From: Populus alba | Taxonomy: Eukaryota; Streptophyta; Magnoliopsida; Malpighiales; Salicaceae | Length of the DNA: 64,000 bases | Reading direction: 5' to 3' | Assembly (NCBI RefSeq): GCF_005239225.2 | Contig: NC_133299.1 | Span: forward strand, 12,466,967 to 12,530,966 | Shown: one piece after another, positions 12,124 to 25,325 of the stretch | How positions within the stretch are numbered: position 1 is the first letter of the stretch | Layout: the number at the start of each line of letters is the position of its first letter | Notes under the pieces: model-generated | What the model was told of the DNA's origin: nothing | What the model saw: only the letters and a program-made list of their open reading frames with translations | Database searches by the model: none | Translations under genes and position numbers: made by a program

Positions 12124-15100
12124 ATGGCTTCTTCTATATCGAATTCGGCAGTTGCATTTACCGGAGCGACAGCTTCGGATCTTCTGCGGAGCTCGAAGTG
12201 CTGTGGTGTTAGTGGCATTCCGTTGAGAACCCTAGGAAAGGCGCGATTCAGTGTGAAAACGAGGGATTTATCGGTGGTTGCGAAGGCTAGGAAAGTTAAG
12301 AAGCATGAATATCCATGGCCTGCGGATCCGGATCCGAATGTGAAAGGCGGGGTTTTAACTCATTTATCGCATTTTAAGCCTCATAAAGAGAAGCCTAAAC
12401 CGGTTACTTTGGATTTCGAGAAACCACTTGTTGCACTCGAAAAGAAGATCATCGATGTAATTTGCCTTTGCCCTTTTGTGCTAGCTTGGCTTTTAAGCTG
12501 AGAGTATTAAAAAAAAAAAAACTGGTTGGTTGAAATGTTGGTGCATTTTTTGTTCTGTTGCAGGTGCGGAAGATGGCGAATGAAACTGGTTTGGACTTCA
12601 GCGATCAGATTGCATTGTTAGAGAGTAAATATCAACAGGTTTGCGAACGCGGATTGGTTGAATTTGATACGATTGTATGGAGTCTTTTTTATGCTGCAGT
12701 ACAGTGATTATGAAAATTGTTGAATTGAAACCTCAAGTTCGAAGTTTTGTATCATTTGTCTGGTCATACTATCCTGTTAAACATAATGGGATTACAGCTG
12801 TTGATGACTGCTAATAGTTTTGGGTTTTATCAATGTGGTTTGAACGTTCCTGATATGCATTTTTTTTTCTATATGTCTAAATTTTTGCATCTGTGTTCTG
12901 CTACTCTCTAAGTAGACAAGGTTGCAAGAGTAGTGGGTTTGGAAACTTGAACTGAAACTGAAAGTGATAAACTGTCAAAATTCATTTGGAGGAGCTAATC
13001 CATTTGAAACCAGACAGTTTCCCCAGAAAGATATGATTGTATTATTAGGGGAAGGCTTGAAAAATAATGTCAGGGATGTGTATATCTAATGTATTTCTGC
13101 CATTTGTAGAGCCTCTTTCTGAAGCAGGAAAAATGCATAATTTATATTTGTCTTAATGCTGTTTAGGGTCTAAGGCTTTAGGCCTAGGCTCCATCGTTAA
13201 TGGATTCTGTTGCTTAGAGTATTTTCATGTGTCTCCGCTATTGATTTCAGGCTCTAAAGGATCTGTATACGCATCTGACTCCTATACAACGTGTGAATAT
13301 TGCACGCCATCCGAACAGGCCAACATTCCTTGATCACATATTTAGCATTACTGAAAAGGTCTGCTACTCGTAATCTCATTTAACTTTTAGATTCTCTTAA
13401 TTGCATATGTTCTTCATTCTGATATTTCGTGTTCAATTGGTGGATGCTATGGAACTATCTTAATGAATATCTGTGTATCATTAAATGTCCAGTTTGTAGA
13501 GCTTCATGGAGATCGTGCAGGATATGATGATCCGGCTATTGTTACTGGTATAGGCACAATAGATGGTAGAAGATACATGTTCATGGGTCACCAAAAGGGA
13601 AGAAACACAAAAGAGAACATTATGCGTAACTTTGGGATGCCTACTCCTCATGGGTATGTTCAATTATATATAAACATATTTCAATAAACTTTGAAATGAG
13701 ATATTGATTTCTCTCCCACACATTATGCAATCCACTTGCAGAGTTGGATATTTAGTATCTGTCATGGACTGATAAATGTCTTTTTTTAACAGCTATCGGA
13801 AGGCTTTACGCATGATGTATTATGCAGATCACCATGGCTTCCCTATTGTTACTTTTATCGATACACCTGGAGCATATGCAGATCTTAAATCCGAGGAACT
13901 AGGCCAAGTACGTGGATAATTGTACTGCAAAGCTTTCAAGGCTTTCTTTAAATGGAGTTCAACTAATTTGTTTGCTATTCATATGCACAGGGCGAAGCCA
14001 TTGCTCATAATTTGAGGACCATGTTCGGCCTAAAGGTTCCCATTGTTTCTATTGTTATTGGGGAAGGTGGCTCTGGTGGTGCTCTGGCCATTGGCTGTGC
14101 TAATAAATTGTTAATGCTTGAAAACGCAGTTTTCTATGTGGCCAGGTACTTCAATGGGTTTTTTTCCTTTTTTTTTGTTTTTCACTCCATTTATTCCAGA
14201 ATCCGAATGTTTGTGCAAATTTACTATTGAGCATTTGCTTGTCTTGTCTTGTCTTGTCTTGTTGAAAAGATGGGACTCATTATCAGCAGTAGAAATTATC
14301 ACTCCTGTATCCGATAACTCGTATAGAGGAAAAGGATTTAGTAAAATATGTTTGGACAACTCCCTTTGACTTTGAGTGCTATTTTAGGAATATGGTGGTA
14401 CCGAGGTCTGGTTGCTCATGAGGTTTGGTGGTCTTTCCTAAGTGACTTACTTAGCTCTGTTGCTTATTTTGAATAGTCAATTTGGAGGATATGACATTTT
14501 GTTGTGGCAACGTGCACATACAGCCATTGGTGAGATGGCTGTCTATTTTAGTGTAGCTCTTACTCGTCATGATTCTCCTGTTGACTGGGATTGCTAGTTG
14601 TCTAGTTAAACAAGCTTGTATTTTTGGCCTAGTTATGGAAATGTGTTCATCAACAATGTTGTTATTCTTTTAAGGATCCAACTTTGCAATGCATCAACTG
14701 GTTTCCATGTTCTTTCCCTTTTATAAGGATATGATGTTTTATGCTCCATGTTTTTATTTTTCACACAAATGTGCTGATTGATTTTACATTTCCTAACATT
14801 TTTTGAACTTATTTTGTGTTAAAGTCCTGAAGCATGTGCAGCAATTTTATGGAAGACTGCCAAAGCTGCTCCAAAGGTTTGTAGTCTCTTCTCACTTTTG
14901 GACTTTGCCTGCATTTGGATATTTTATCGATTATAGATTATAGAAACGTTTTTTCCCTTCTCCTGCAGGCAGCTGAGAAGCTTAAAATCACTGGTCCCGA
15001 GTTGTGTAAGCTGCAAATTGCAGATGGAATCATACCTGTAATAATCTTCTTTCTAAAATTTTTATTTAGAAAGCTGTTCTAAGATTTTAAACCATGATAA

Positions 15101-16641
15101 TTTGCATATTCTACAAACAACAAAGGTTGCCTCGGGAAGGGAGTGGTTGGGTGGGTGATTCCGGGCTGCTATGCATGTATTTATAAAGGAATTCTTATTG
15201 AAATTTAGTTCAGATTCATGATATTGAGAAGTGCTATTGATAAATAACATATATCTCACTGCTTTTCTCTTCCTCTTCTCTTTATACGTTTTTATGTTGA
15301 TGAATAAAAGCTGCTCAACTATTTTTTCTTGTTAAAAAAAAAAAAAACAGGAGCCACTAGGTGGAGCACATGCAGATCCATCATGGACCTCACAACAGAT
15401 AAAGAAAGCAATTAACGAAACTATGGATGTGAGTGCCACTTGCAAGGCTTCCTTAAGAACCAAATTCTAATACTGTGCCCTAACATTAATCTTATCTTTA
15501 ACAGGAGCTCAAGAAAATGGACACAGAAGCTTTACTAAAACATCGCATGCTTAAGTTTCGAAAAATCGGTGGGTTTCAAGAAGGAGTCCCAGTTGATCCT
15601 ATAAGAAAAGTCAACATGAAGAAGAAAGAAGAACCCATCACAAGGAAGACTCCAGTTCTGGAATTGGAGGATGAGGTTGAAAAACTGAAAGAGCAAATTT
15701 CAAAAGCCAAGGAGTCATCTAGCAAGCCTACAGAGTTGGCTTTAAATGAGATGATAGAGAAACTAAAAAAGGAGATTGATCTTGAATATTCTGAAGCTGT
15801 TGAAGCGATTGGCTTAAAGGATAGGTTATTGAATTTGCGGGAAGAATGTGCAAAAGCAAATTCACAGGACCATCTCATGCATCCAGTTCTGATGGACAAG
15901 ATCGAAAAGCTTCATGATGAATTTAACAAGGGCCTGCCAACTGTTCCTAATTATGCGAGCCTGAAGTACAAGCTTGGCATGTTGAAGGAGTTTTCTAAAG
16001 CCAAATGCGCCTTGGAGAAGAAGAGCAAGGGTGAGGAGCTGAAACTGGATATCAATAAGAAAATCAAAGAGGTCATGGATAGGCCTGAAATTAAGGAGAA
16101 GATGCAAGCACTAAAGGCAGAAGTTCAAAAGTCAGGGGTTTCTACTTCTGCAGATTTAGATGAAGGCACAAGGGAGAGCATATCAAAGATGAAGAAAGAG
16201 ATACAGTTGGAATTGGCGAATGCCCTCAAGTCCATGGATTTGGATGTTGAGATTGTAACGGCAAAGAAACTCATTGATGATGGCTTGAAGGGAAAGGTAG
16301 AAAGTTTGAGGGAGGAAACTAGCAAGAAAATTGAAAATCTGATGAACTCATCAGATCTTAAAAACACCATCCAGTTACTGAAGTTGGAGGTAGCCAAGGC
16401 AGGGAAAACACCCGATGTCGCATCAAAAAAAAAAATTGAGGCTTTAGAACAACAAATAAGGCAGAAGCTTGCCACTGCTATGAACTCCTCAGAAATAAAA
16501 TCAAAGCATGAAGAGCTGCTGGCAGAGATCGCCCTAGAATCCAATGGAAGTTTGAAAAATCATGATCTAAAGGAAGGGACTCCAAAAAATGATGAATCCA
16601 GGGTAGAAATTAATTTGGGTGCAAATCGCAGCTTTATTTAG
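12124..16641 (+). CDS. CAC3 (accA): Plastid acetyl-CoA carboxylase, carboxyltransferase alpha subunit
   Basis: Nuclear gene for the alpha-carboxyltransferase of heteromeric plastid acetyl-CoA carboxylase, the first committed step of fatty-acid synthesis. It works with plastid-encoded AccD, biotin carboxylase and BCCP to move CO2 from carboxybiotin to acetyl-CoA, making malonyl-CoA. Coding exons: 12124-12456, 12564-12638, 13251-13358, 13493-13653, 13793-13907, 13991-14145, 14825-14876, 14969-15037, 15351-15428, 15505-16641. All have GT-AG borders and join in frame to 760 residues, close to known plant homologues. Residues 1 to about 55 are a Ser-rich transit peptide. The AccA fold spans about 90-385, with [10 protein letters not shown] (177-186) and glycine-rich [12 protein letters not shown] (288-299). 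Residues about 386-760 are a Lys/Glu-rich, coiled-coil-like plant extension of unknown role. An 11-A run at 16425-16435 is coding. The start is the first ATG after the UTR intron. Confidence 0.97.
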
Positions 16642-17737
16642 AGTGAGTTCTTTGATTCTTATTTCTCCTTCTCCGATGGATAAAGTGGACGTATATCTAG
16701 ACTTCTATTCTATTTTGAGTTTTGTTTGAGGGTACATCCGACACGCTAAGATTTATAATTTCTTAAGCCTGCATGTATTCATCCTCTCTCTGATGAGGAA
16801 TACAAGTGGTCATTCTTGACGCGGGCTCAGTTCCATTTGCACTAGGCAGCATGCCTCTCCTCTAAGACTGCTACGGCATTGCAATGTTTACTTAAATCCC
16901 AACGAGTTCATTAAGTAAATAGGGCTTGCTATGTATTGCTAGCGTTGAAGGCAGTAAATTTATTTATTTAATTTGAACAAAATTGGCAAGTGATTTTCAC
17001 GATTATTTCTTGAGTCATTCCATTCATTTCGTAACAATCTCTCTTTCTAGGTATGCAACTGGTGAAGATGGCGTTGAAAGAAGTTTTTCATTAAAGCAGT
17101 CAGAACAGCACCATGCTCTTCTAATCCGAAGATACTCAAACTCCGGCCTTTCGACCTCAGGGAGGCTGCATATTATTATTGTCTTCTCTGGCTACAGCGC
17201 ACAAGTTTTTGTTCCATGCGAAAACGAGAGTCCACAACATTATCTTTATTAGCTGAAACATTTTCCATTCCAGTTAGGTTTTTATTGATCTATCCTGTAC
17301 TGCCTTTTCAATTTTATCTTATAATGTGTCTCTATTTGCATTGATAGACGAAGACAGTTTTTGTATAAATTATGTTGAGTGCCAGAGGAAAAGCTCCCAG
17401 GTATCAGTAATAATACCCGTCTGTTGACTGAAATGAACGTTCCACTTTCAACTCAAGAAGCTTGAAACTTCTATGTTTTATTGAATTCCAAGATTATCAT
17501 TTTCAGAAGACATCATTTTATGAGGCATCATATTAATGGAGAATTGCTGTCGATGTGCGAGGGTAAATAAGAAACCAAAAAAACTGTCGTGCAAACAAAT
17601 CTGAACAAAGATTGAGCAGTTAACACGCAGTCTAATGGAATAGTACTTTGCATTTGATTCTTAACTGGAAGAAACACAACCAGCCATTACAATTCCATTG
17701 TTTCAAGCTACAAACACAAGAAGAGGGGAGAATAGCT
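16642..17737. other. Shared 3' region of two convergent genes
   Basis: 3' UTR and spacer between the alpha-carboxyltransferase gene (plus) and the DET2-like gene (minus), whose stop codons face each other about 1.1 kb apart. Short frames here (for example 16983-17252) show no domain. A spliced 3' UTR is possible, since CTAG-GTATG-like borders occur near 17050, but this is not supported. Confidence 0.5.
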
Positions 17738-18511
17738 TCAACACAGAAAAGGGATCACTGCTTTCCTGTTCTTGGGATAATCCTCTCTGAACTTCTCCAG
17801 GTACCATTTGTGATTGGCACATGCCCTAGGCACCAAGTTTGCACATGTATAGAGTAAAAAACCAAACCCAGCCCAAGACCAAGTCATCACTGCCCATCCA
17901 AACCACTCCACAATCTCCCCGAAGTAGTTGGGGCAGCTCACCAACTCAAACCACCCTCCTCTCGGCACCTTATACCCGCCACCTTCCCTCTTCAAACCTA
18001 ACAAAACTCCATCGGTCCACGTATTGATCCTCATGCCCCACACAAACACCACTAACCCACCGAAAAACCTCCACCAAAACAGCCCCCCGTCATAATCACT
18101 CTTGTAATGAGACACCCACCTAGCCTGCAGGTAAGCATTCAGCAGATTAAACCCAAATGCCATAACGGCCACACTCACCGGGAAACCACCCGTGGTTTTG
18201 GAATTCCGATAAATCCGAAGTGGGTAGATGCAGGTGCGGTGGAAGTAGTGGAAGAGGAAGGGGGACATGAGAATGAGAGCTTTGGGATTGGTGAAGTGTT
18301 GGCCATAGGGGAAGAGGAGGAGTGTGAGCCAAAGAGTGGGGCTTTCCATGAGGATCCAAGCCAAGGGTGGAGAGATTGTAGGACCCCACCCTGGACGGTG
18401 GTGCTTCCCATACGGGGCTTGAAGAAATTTCAGGGAAATGAATGTAGGGGGTCCTATGAGGTAAATGGATAGGAGACTGTAGTGAAAGAGGCTCTGATCT
18501 AATAGCGCCAT
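17738..18511 (-). CDS. DET2: Steroid 5-alpha-reductase (DET2-type), brassinosteroid biosynthesis
   Basis: A single-exon gene of 257 codons; Arabidopsis DET2 is also intronless and about this long. The family uses NADPH to reduce the delta-4 double bond of campest-4-en-3-one-type sterols, an early brassinosteroid step, in the ER membrane. Several hydrophobic segments span the protein (about residues 11-30, 50-68, 78-92, 112-128, 145-162, 204-222). The conserved C-terminal region is clear: REGGGYKVPRGGWFE (175-189) and CPNYFGEIVEW (193-203). The acidic residues E199 and E202 lie in the region where DET2 loss-of-function changes are known. The tail CANHKWYLEKFREDYPKNRK (231-250) is typical of the family. 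ATG at 18511 is the start; no upstream in-frame ATG is needed. The enzyme name is secure; the exact substrate is by homology. Confidence 0.95.
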   Translation of the reverse strand: MALLDQSLFHYSLLSIYLIGPPTFISLKFLQAPYGKHHRPGWGPTISPPLAWILMESPTLWLTLLLFPYGQHFTNPKALILMSPFLFHYFHRTCIYPLRIYRNSKTTGGFPVSVAVMAFGFNLLNAYLQARWVSHYKSDYDGGLFWWRFFGGLVVFVWGMRINTWTDGVLLGLKREGGGYKVPRGGWFELVSCPNYFGEIVEWFGWAVMTWSWAGFGFLLYTCANLVPRACANHKWYLEKFREDYPKNRKAVIPFLC

Positions 18512-18560
18512 TGCTGTTTGATGTCAGATTGAAAGTGATGATGCTCTTTAAGGTTAGGGC

Positions 18561-18569
18561 ATTTTTATA
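18561..18569 (-). promoter_or_regulatory. Likely TATA box of the DET2-like gene
   Basis: On the minus strand this reads TATAAAAAT, about 50-58 bp upstream of the ATG. It would give a short leader of roughly 20 nt. Confidence 0.55.
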
Positions 18570-18599
18570 GAATAAATTTGTATAAAGAGTTAACAAAGC

Positions 18600-21500
18600 T
18601 GTCGATTTGTCATTAACTTCAAGCTTTTATCGCAAGTTCCATGGGGCATGGGCTTAAAATTATTTAATCAGATAATTTAAAATTTAAAATTATAGGTTCT
18701 TCTTATTTTAAATCTATTTTTTAAAAAATCATTTTAAATTATCTTTTTATTAAACATCCCTAACTTAAAATCATTTTAAAAATAAGTCTTGAATCATGAT
18801 TCAAAGTCAAAAAATTATTTACTCTGCACTCCGAGCTCCCTAGATGTTGAATTTGTGTTAGTTCTTAATATTTTAAAATCTACAACTTAGAAAAACTTAC
18901 CTAACATGATTCATGAAAAGTAATTTTTAATTTTGAGTTGTAATTAAAAAAACTACTTTATAAATAAATCTTAGCAAAAATAACTTAAATTATAATATAT
19001 TTGATAAAAAAAAACTGACTCAAAAAAATTCTTCAGGGAGAAAAAAATAGCATATCATAAGTCAAAAGTTAAACAATTTAACTTTTAATTAAAACAAAAT
19101 TGTAACAGAGTTAAACAATCTTTAAATTTATGAGTAATTAATCAAAGGTTGTAAAGGTCACACCAAGTAATATATCATATATTTCATTTGATATAATTTA
19201 TGAAAGTAACTCTTCACTATTAAAATATGTAACTTAGAGTCATTCTCAAAACATATTTTAATTTAATTTTATGAATATTAAAATAAATATTTGAAAGAAT
19301 TTTTAAATTCTAAAGTAAAAAAATGTATTTACAACAAAACTTATATCTTCTTTTATATATATCTGACGTAGACATCACCTTTCTTTAAAAAAATTATGGT
19401 TTTGTCCATAAGTAATCAAAGTACAAATTTGTATAATTCAAGAGATCTAAATTTATGAGAAAAAAATGCATTTTTTAGACAAAACTTTCTTTTCATTATT
19501 CATTGATTTTTATTTTTATTTTGATGAACACTAGTTTTTATCAAAAGCTCGATTCTTAGTATAAAAACTTATGATGATATGTAAAGCAATTTTCAATTAA
19601 GAAATAAAAATAATATCTCAATTATTCTTATGTGATTATGTAAAATAATAATAGAATAAATAACTCAAGTTTAATTTATAATTATTAATATTGCTAGAAA
19701 AAATAGTTTTATTTTAAAAGATGATGTATTTGGATAATTTATTAATATATCATTTTAGTTGGAGAAAATATTATTATAAAATTAAAAATATCATTTTATA
19801 ATAAATCCATTTTATTTGGATAATTTATCATTTTATTATTAATAAAATTAATTATCATTTTATTTAGATAAAATTTTATTATAAATTTACAAGAAAAAAG
19901 AAAGAAAATAAAGGGCATATAAAAACAAGCTTGGAGGCACGCTCATATACTTGATTCAATATGAAAAAACTTAGACATGTAGATCTAGAAGGCCAAGCCT
20001 ACATGCTTATTTTAAAAAAAAAAATGGGCACACAATACATCATTTATTCTGTATATTTTTTTAAATAAAAAGGATGACATGTTATTTGTTAGGGTTGATA
20101 CTATGTCATTTACTAGTATATTTTTCGGTCATCTATGGTGATTATAAAACTAGACACTGGTCATGTGATTACTAAAATCTAATCTAACATGTTTTCACAA
20201 AAAAACAAAACAATATAAAATCTTAATAAATTTATTTTTAACTTCAAAACACTCTCTACTCATTATACTTATTATATAGAAATCAAAGTTTTGAAATAAA
20301 GGTTGATAATAATATTAAAAAAAGGTAACCATGAAAACTTTAAAATGAAGCTTTTCCGACTTTTATTAATTTTTGACATAAGATTCAAAATGACCTTGTG
20401 CATTTCTTTTAGTGTTTACTTGAAAGTGTGATATAAATTATTATTTTTTTAAAAAAATTATGCATTAAAATAAAATACTTTTTTAATTTTTTAAAAAATA
20501 TTTTTGATATTAGCACGTTCAAAAGATCAAAACACATACAAACAAATTAATTTGAAACTAAAAATAATTTTCAAAAAAAATTAAAAATACAAAAAAAACC
20601 ACAAAGCCAAGTACCACTTTAGTTACTAGACAAGTTCGAGTGGCTTTTTAGCATGGAAACTAACATCATCCACTATATCAAAACAACATAACTCCAAATA
20701 ATAATAATAATAATCTCAATCTCAATGTCTTGATGGAGCTTTTGCAATCAATTAAAAGAATAATATAGATGTTTGATTAGATGTATGGATGAATGCATGT
20801 TTGTATTAATATTATTGAAAAAATACACATTACAATAACAACCAAAAAATTAAAAAATTAGTTTAATATATTTTACCCCAAATTAAAATAATTTCTTTTT
20901 ATTCACCATTTTCAAGTAAAAACCTACAAGGTTTGCACTAATAGTTGGTATTATTTGCATGTAAATTCATGTACTTATTTATTTGGAGTTCCATTTTATT
21001 ATTATTATTTCTAAATATTTTCACCCTGATTCACGAAACATTTCATTTAAATAATTGTTTTAATTGATTCAAGATTTATATCATTTATAATTTGCTGATA
21101 ATTTGCAGACCGATTTATTATTTTGATCCATTCGGGATCTAAGTAAATTTACTAGGAATTTTCATCCTAGTATTAATAATTTTTTCTTCTAATTTATCAT
21201 TATTTAATTGAGGATTTTCTTATTTAACATTGTTATACCAATTTTAGGTTTTCTACTAATTTATTATTATTTAACCAAGGATTTTCTTATTTAAAATTGC
21301 TCTAGGTACGGGGTTTACAATCCTTATGCATCTAACATGTATTTTCTCATTTATTATTTTATCAACTTGCTAAATTAGACCCTTCTAAACATTACAAGTT
21401 TCCAACTCAATTTCTAAACATTACAACACTATTAAAACACTAACATCTACACAATTTCATCAATTTTCACACTTCCCTTCTTATAGATTTAGCATCGTAA

Positions 21501-23116
21501 ACGAATACCCAATCTATTTATTCTTCATGAATCACAATCATGATTTTATACAATTCTATCATCATACTAATCAAGTTTAAGCATGATAAAATCATTCAAA
21601 ACCCAATATTTACACAATTTATTCAATTTCTGTATTTGTTTTTCATTCTTAAATATAACCATAATAGGTAATCTTTAGAAATTCACATTACAACATTTAA
21701 ACCAATCTCAAACATTCCCAATATCATTTAAATCATAAAAAAATCACATAATTTAATCAATTTTTAAAACCCTTATAAAACTACCTGGTTAAGGTCGACC
21801 ACTTAAAACTTTAATCACTTAAAATTCGTTTTTAATCTATTCAATTATATTCTTAATCATGTCATCCAAACCCCAATTAACTAACAATTATAAAATTTAG
21901 CATTCCTATCAAAATTTACATAAATCTTAACAATTCCTAAAATTAGGGATTTTCAATCCCCCATCATAATTCAAGAAATTAAGTGTATAAGTAACTTTTA
22001 CCACTACCAAATAACCAAATTAAATGAGTCTTTTGTAAGGATTCCAAGGATTTCTTCCTCTTCAAAATTTGCATTCTTTTTTTCACAAATTCCCAAACTT
22101 CCAACCCCTTTCTTCTAAGTTTCACTAATTAAATTTGGTTTAATTAGTAGAAAACATTTAATCAAACTCTTATACCATATAAATTAAGAGGATTTGGAGA
22201 AAAATTGAGAAAATGAAAAGTTATTTCATTTGTGACTTTTCATCAATTAATTAGGGATTTCCACCCCTAATCATACAAACTCTCCTCTTAATTTATTATT
22301 TTTTTGGTAGGGAAACATACCATTCACCATTAAACATGAAGTTTAATGATTTTGGATTTAGGTTTAGATACAAGCTTTTAGGTTTGAAACCATAAGCAAC
22401 TTTTGATGGACTCATGTTTATAAATCTATTAACCAAGTTATTATAAGCAAATTAGACCATAAGGAGAACCAAATCCCAATCTTTTATGATGGTCACTTAC
22501 TAGATATCTTAAAAAGTTGTCTAAGCTTTAATTGACCACCTTGGTTTTGCTATTTGTTTAGGGGTAATAGGTATTGGAGAATTTCAACTTGATATCAATG
22601 ATATGCTAGAAGATCTTCTTAAAGGAATTCATAAATTACACATCCCTATCTAGGATTATGGTTTTTAAAACACCATATAACTTGGCAATATCATCGTGGT
22701 AATCTGTAAATTTGATAAGGAACATATATCTTTGGGATTTCAATGGAAGTATTATCAACCCATAACACATTATATAACTTAAGGATGTGGAACATACTTT
22801 AAGCCTTGATGAGCTGCAATAATAGAAGATATTGCATTAATATAATTTTATTATCAATGATGATCTTGCAACTTTTATCCTTATATTTTATATAGGTATG
22901 AAAAATAACAATCCTTCTCCAATTTTTAGTTGTCTAGGGTTATGTTATGGTACATCTTACTAGACCTAATCTAGTTATTCCTAATTTTATAATGTGTTAC
23001 TCAACTTGAATGGATAAATGAATCAGACATGACCTAATAACCTTATCTTTCTTATCCAGGTTATACAAATTCATATTATCGGTTTCACACACTTAATCAT
23101 TTTATTCTTTGATAAC
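18600..23116. other. Long AT-rich intergenic region
   Basis: No coding frame over 60 codons is present. It is AT-rich throughout, with mixed repeat debris. The stretch 20900-22350 has a different texture: C- and A-rich phrases with repeated gggattttcatcc-like and cccctaatcat-like motifs. This may be an old LTR, but I could not identify ends. The dispersed AT-rich repeat copy B lies at 20415-20600. Confidence 0.45.
20415..20600. repeat. AT-rich dispersed repeat, copy B
   Basis: Contains the family's phrases: attaaaataaaatac, ttttttaaaaaatatttttgat, then attagcacgttcaaaag and aacaaattaatttgaaac. It is similar to the blocks at 11366, 31757 and 43925. Confidence 0.45.
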
Positions 23117-24732
23117 TTGTGCCTTATTGGTATGGTTGGCTGCAACATGACCAAAATAGAGAGAGAATTTAGAAAGAGATGCTCTCCTTCACCCAAAACT
23201 TCTCCTCATGATCATTCCGCTGCTGAGCTCGTGAGTTCCTTTGTTGTGTCTCTTATGGTCAGTCCAAGGTTGGAGCCTCTGTTTCATTCCATTCAACTGG
23301 TAACAGTGAGCGTGCGATGCAATTCTTTGAAATCCTAATGGATGAAATTTCTGAAGTAGGGGTTTTTACCTGCAAATCTGTGCCCCCCCCCCCCCCGACG
23401 ACCTCAGGAACTGGTGGATGTACTGTAGAGCATGTCTCTTTGATGTGCTTGCTGGGGATAACTTACCCCGTTGATAATTGTTCTGACGATGGCCACTTTG
23501 ATGGGCATCATTCTTGTTTAGACAAATTAGATGGAGGTTTTATTTCTTTCTCTCCAACCTTGTTTGTCAAGGATCTACTTTTTGTTTGGCCCAATGGGAT
23601 CTCTGGCTTCTCTTTTGTTCATATTCACATTGTTCACATCACCATCATCAGCGTTGATTTCTCCGCTAACCCTGATGGTGCTGGGTTCTTTGAAGGATTA
23701 ACTACCTAGAATGTTGTTCCCCTTTGCATCAGAGCTTTTGGCCTTTGTAGGGTTTTCCCTACCCGTCATCCTCTTTAATGTTTTCTCCCTAGTGTATCAA
23801 AGGGCATGCTTGCCTTCTAGCGTAACATGGGGTTATGCACCTCATGTGTTTGTAGCTCATTGTAAGTTCTATTTGCTTTGTTATAGTTTGTTGTTATTGT
23901 ATTTTGTTCTGTATATGTCCTGCTCCTTCTCTTGGCTGTTACTAGATGGCTGGATGGAGCTTATTTGTCTCTTGGCTGATGTGGATGAGAATACTTGTTG
24001 ATGCTACATCTGTTGGGTAGCCTCGTTGAGCTTGACTGCCGATTTATTGCTGATGAAGTGTGTCATTGGACTGCTTGTTGTGATGTTAGCTTTTCTACTT
24101 AGCTTGTTATGCAGGTTAGTTAGCTTGTTGCTGCTAGATGCAGCTTAGTATGTTGTGCTTCTTGAAGCTGGCTGGAATTATGGTTTGCTAGAGTTGTTGT
24201 GTTTCTTCTCTGGCTTGTTCTCTTGGTTACTACCATGCGTCTCTCGCTTGCTGATGCATGGTCCCTGGCTTCCTATCGGGTCTTGGATTGATGGTCTTTA
24301 TTGTTGATGAAGGTTGCTTCAGGATGTTAGATGCACATCTATCATGTGGCTGAGCTACTAGATGTCTTTTTCTTCTATGAAGTATGTTGTAGATGCTCTT
24401 TTGGCATTGTATGGAGTCCTGCTGCAAAGGATTTATTTTCCTGTTTAGGTGTGGCTCTCTCCCTAAATGCTTGGCCCCCTTTATATTAGAATGGTGCTCT
24501 GGTTTATCCGATATGTGCTTTGCTTGCTGTGGATGTCCTCCTTTCTCAGGTTGTCTCCACTTGTTGTCGTACTGCTGCTTTGATGGGGCTTTGTCTGTCT
24601 GGATAATGTTCTCTCCCCATGTCCAGACTGTACGCCCCTTTGTTCTATATTGTGCTATTTTGGTTATTCTGCAGGTCTGATTTGACAGTTATCGAGTTCT
24701 TTCTTAGGCTCTTGTGGCATCTGCTCCCATTC

Positions 24733-24808
<76 letters not shown>

Positions 24809-24846
24809 GCTATATATCCCAACAGCTTGGGTGAGGCTCTCTCCCT
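23117..24846 (+). mobile_element. Degenerate LINE-like element, left part
   Basis: This region is rich in G and T (ttgttg, gctgctt, ttggttt) and sharply different from the AT-rich flanks. It continues after a nested insertion at 26739-27771, where it ends in an A-run like a plant LINE 3' end. It carries phrases that recur in the right part: gctgcaaaggattt at 24422 and 26969, and ggtgaggctctctccc at 24830 and 27128. Frames at 23117-23338, 23317-23709, 23711-24001 and 24393-24680 show no reverse transcriptase or other domain. A (TA)n tract lies at 24736-24805. The class is an inference from composition and the A-tail; a 5'-truncated LINE fits best. Confidence 0.4.
24736..24805. repeat. (TA)n microsatellite
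   Basis: About 35 uninterrupted TA units. It is likely to be polymorphic and hard to assemble exactly. Confidence 0.95.
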
Positions 24847-24991
24847 TACACGACCAAAAGATTGATGTCTTCTCTCAAGTACAGGAGTGTCGAAGTAATA
24901 AATAACCTGGCAAGACCAGGGTCGAATCATAGAGAGGTTAATTGTATAAATTATAAATAACAATACAACAACAACAACAATAACAATAACA

Positions 24992-24992
<1 letters not shown>

Positions 24993-25061
<69 letters not shown>
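24993..25061. repeat. (TAA)n microsatellite
   Basis: About 23 AAT/TAA units inside the nested insertion. Confidence 0.95.
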
Positions 25062-25062
<1 letters not shown>

Positions 25063-25283
25063 CAGTACGTGGCGTTGTTATACCTGAGAATGATTTAAAA
25101 GATCAGGTCACAGGTTTCCAGCCTATATACTGAGTTTATGAAAAGATCAAAGAGATATATTATATAATATAAACAAATTTTTGATGTGAATGAATAAGGC
25201 AAGAGCAACAATGTCAGGATCCTTGATCAAATATAAAGTATACTTAATGTACATAAAATATAACAAGAATATAAATAATAATA

Positions 25284-25284
25284 A

Positions 25285-25325
<41 letters not shown>
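25284..25325. repeat. (TAG)n microsatellite
   Basis: About 14 TAG units. Its six-frame translations give poly-Ser or poly-Leu frames, which are artefacts. Confidence 0.95.

Noticed and set aside
16125..16544. 139-codon minus-strand frame opposite the alpha-carboxyltransferase last exon
   Set aside because: Antisense shadow of the Lys/Glu-rich coding sequence, giving Ser/Phe-rich nonsense.
18147..18596. Overlapping frames on both strands at the DET2-like gene
   Set aside because: They are shadows of the clear 257-codon reductase frame.
23317..24001. Frames in the GT-rich region that might be a gene
   Set aside because: No recognisable motif; the region has repeat units and an A-tail, so a degraded retroelement is more likely.
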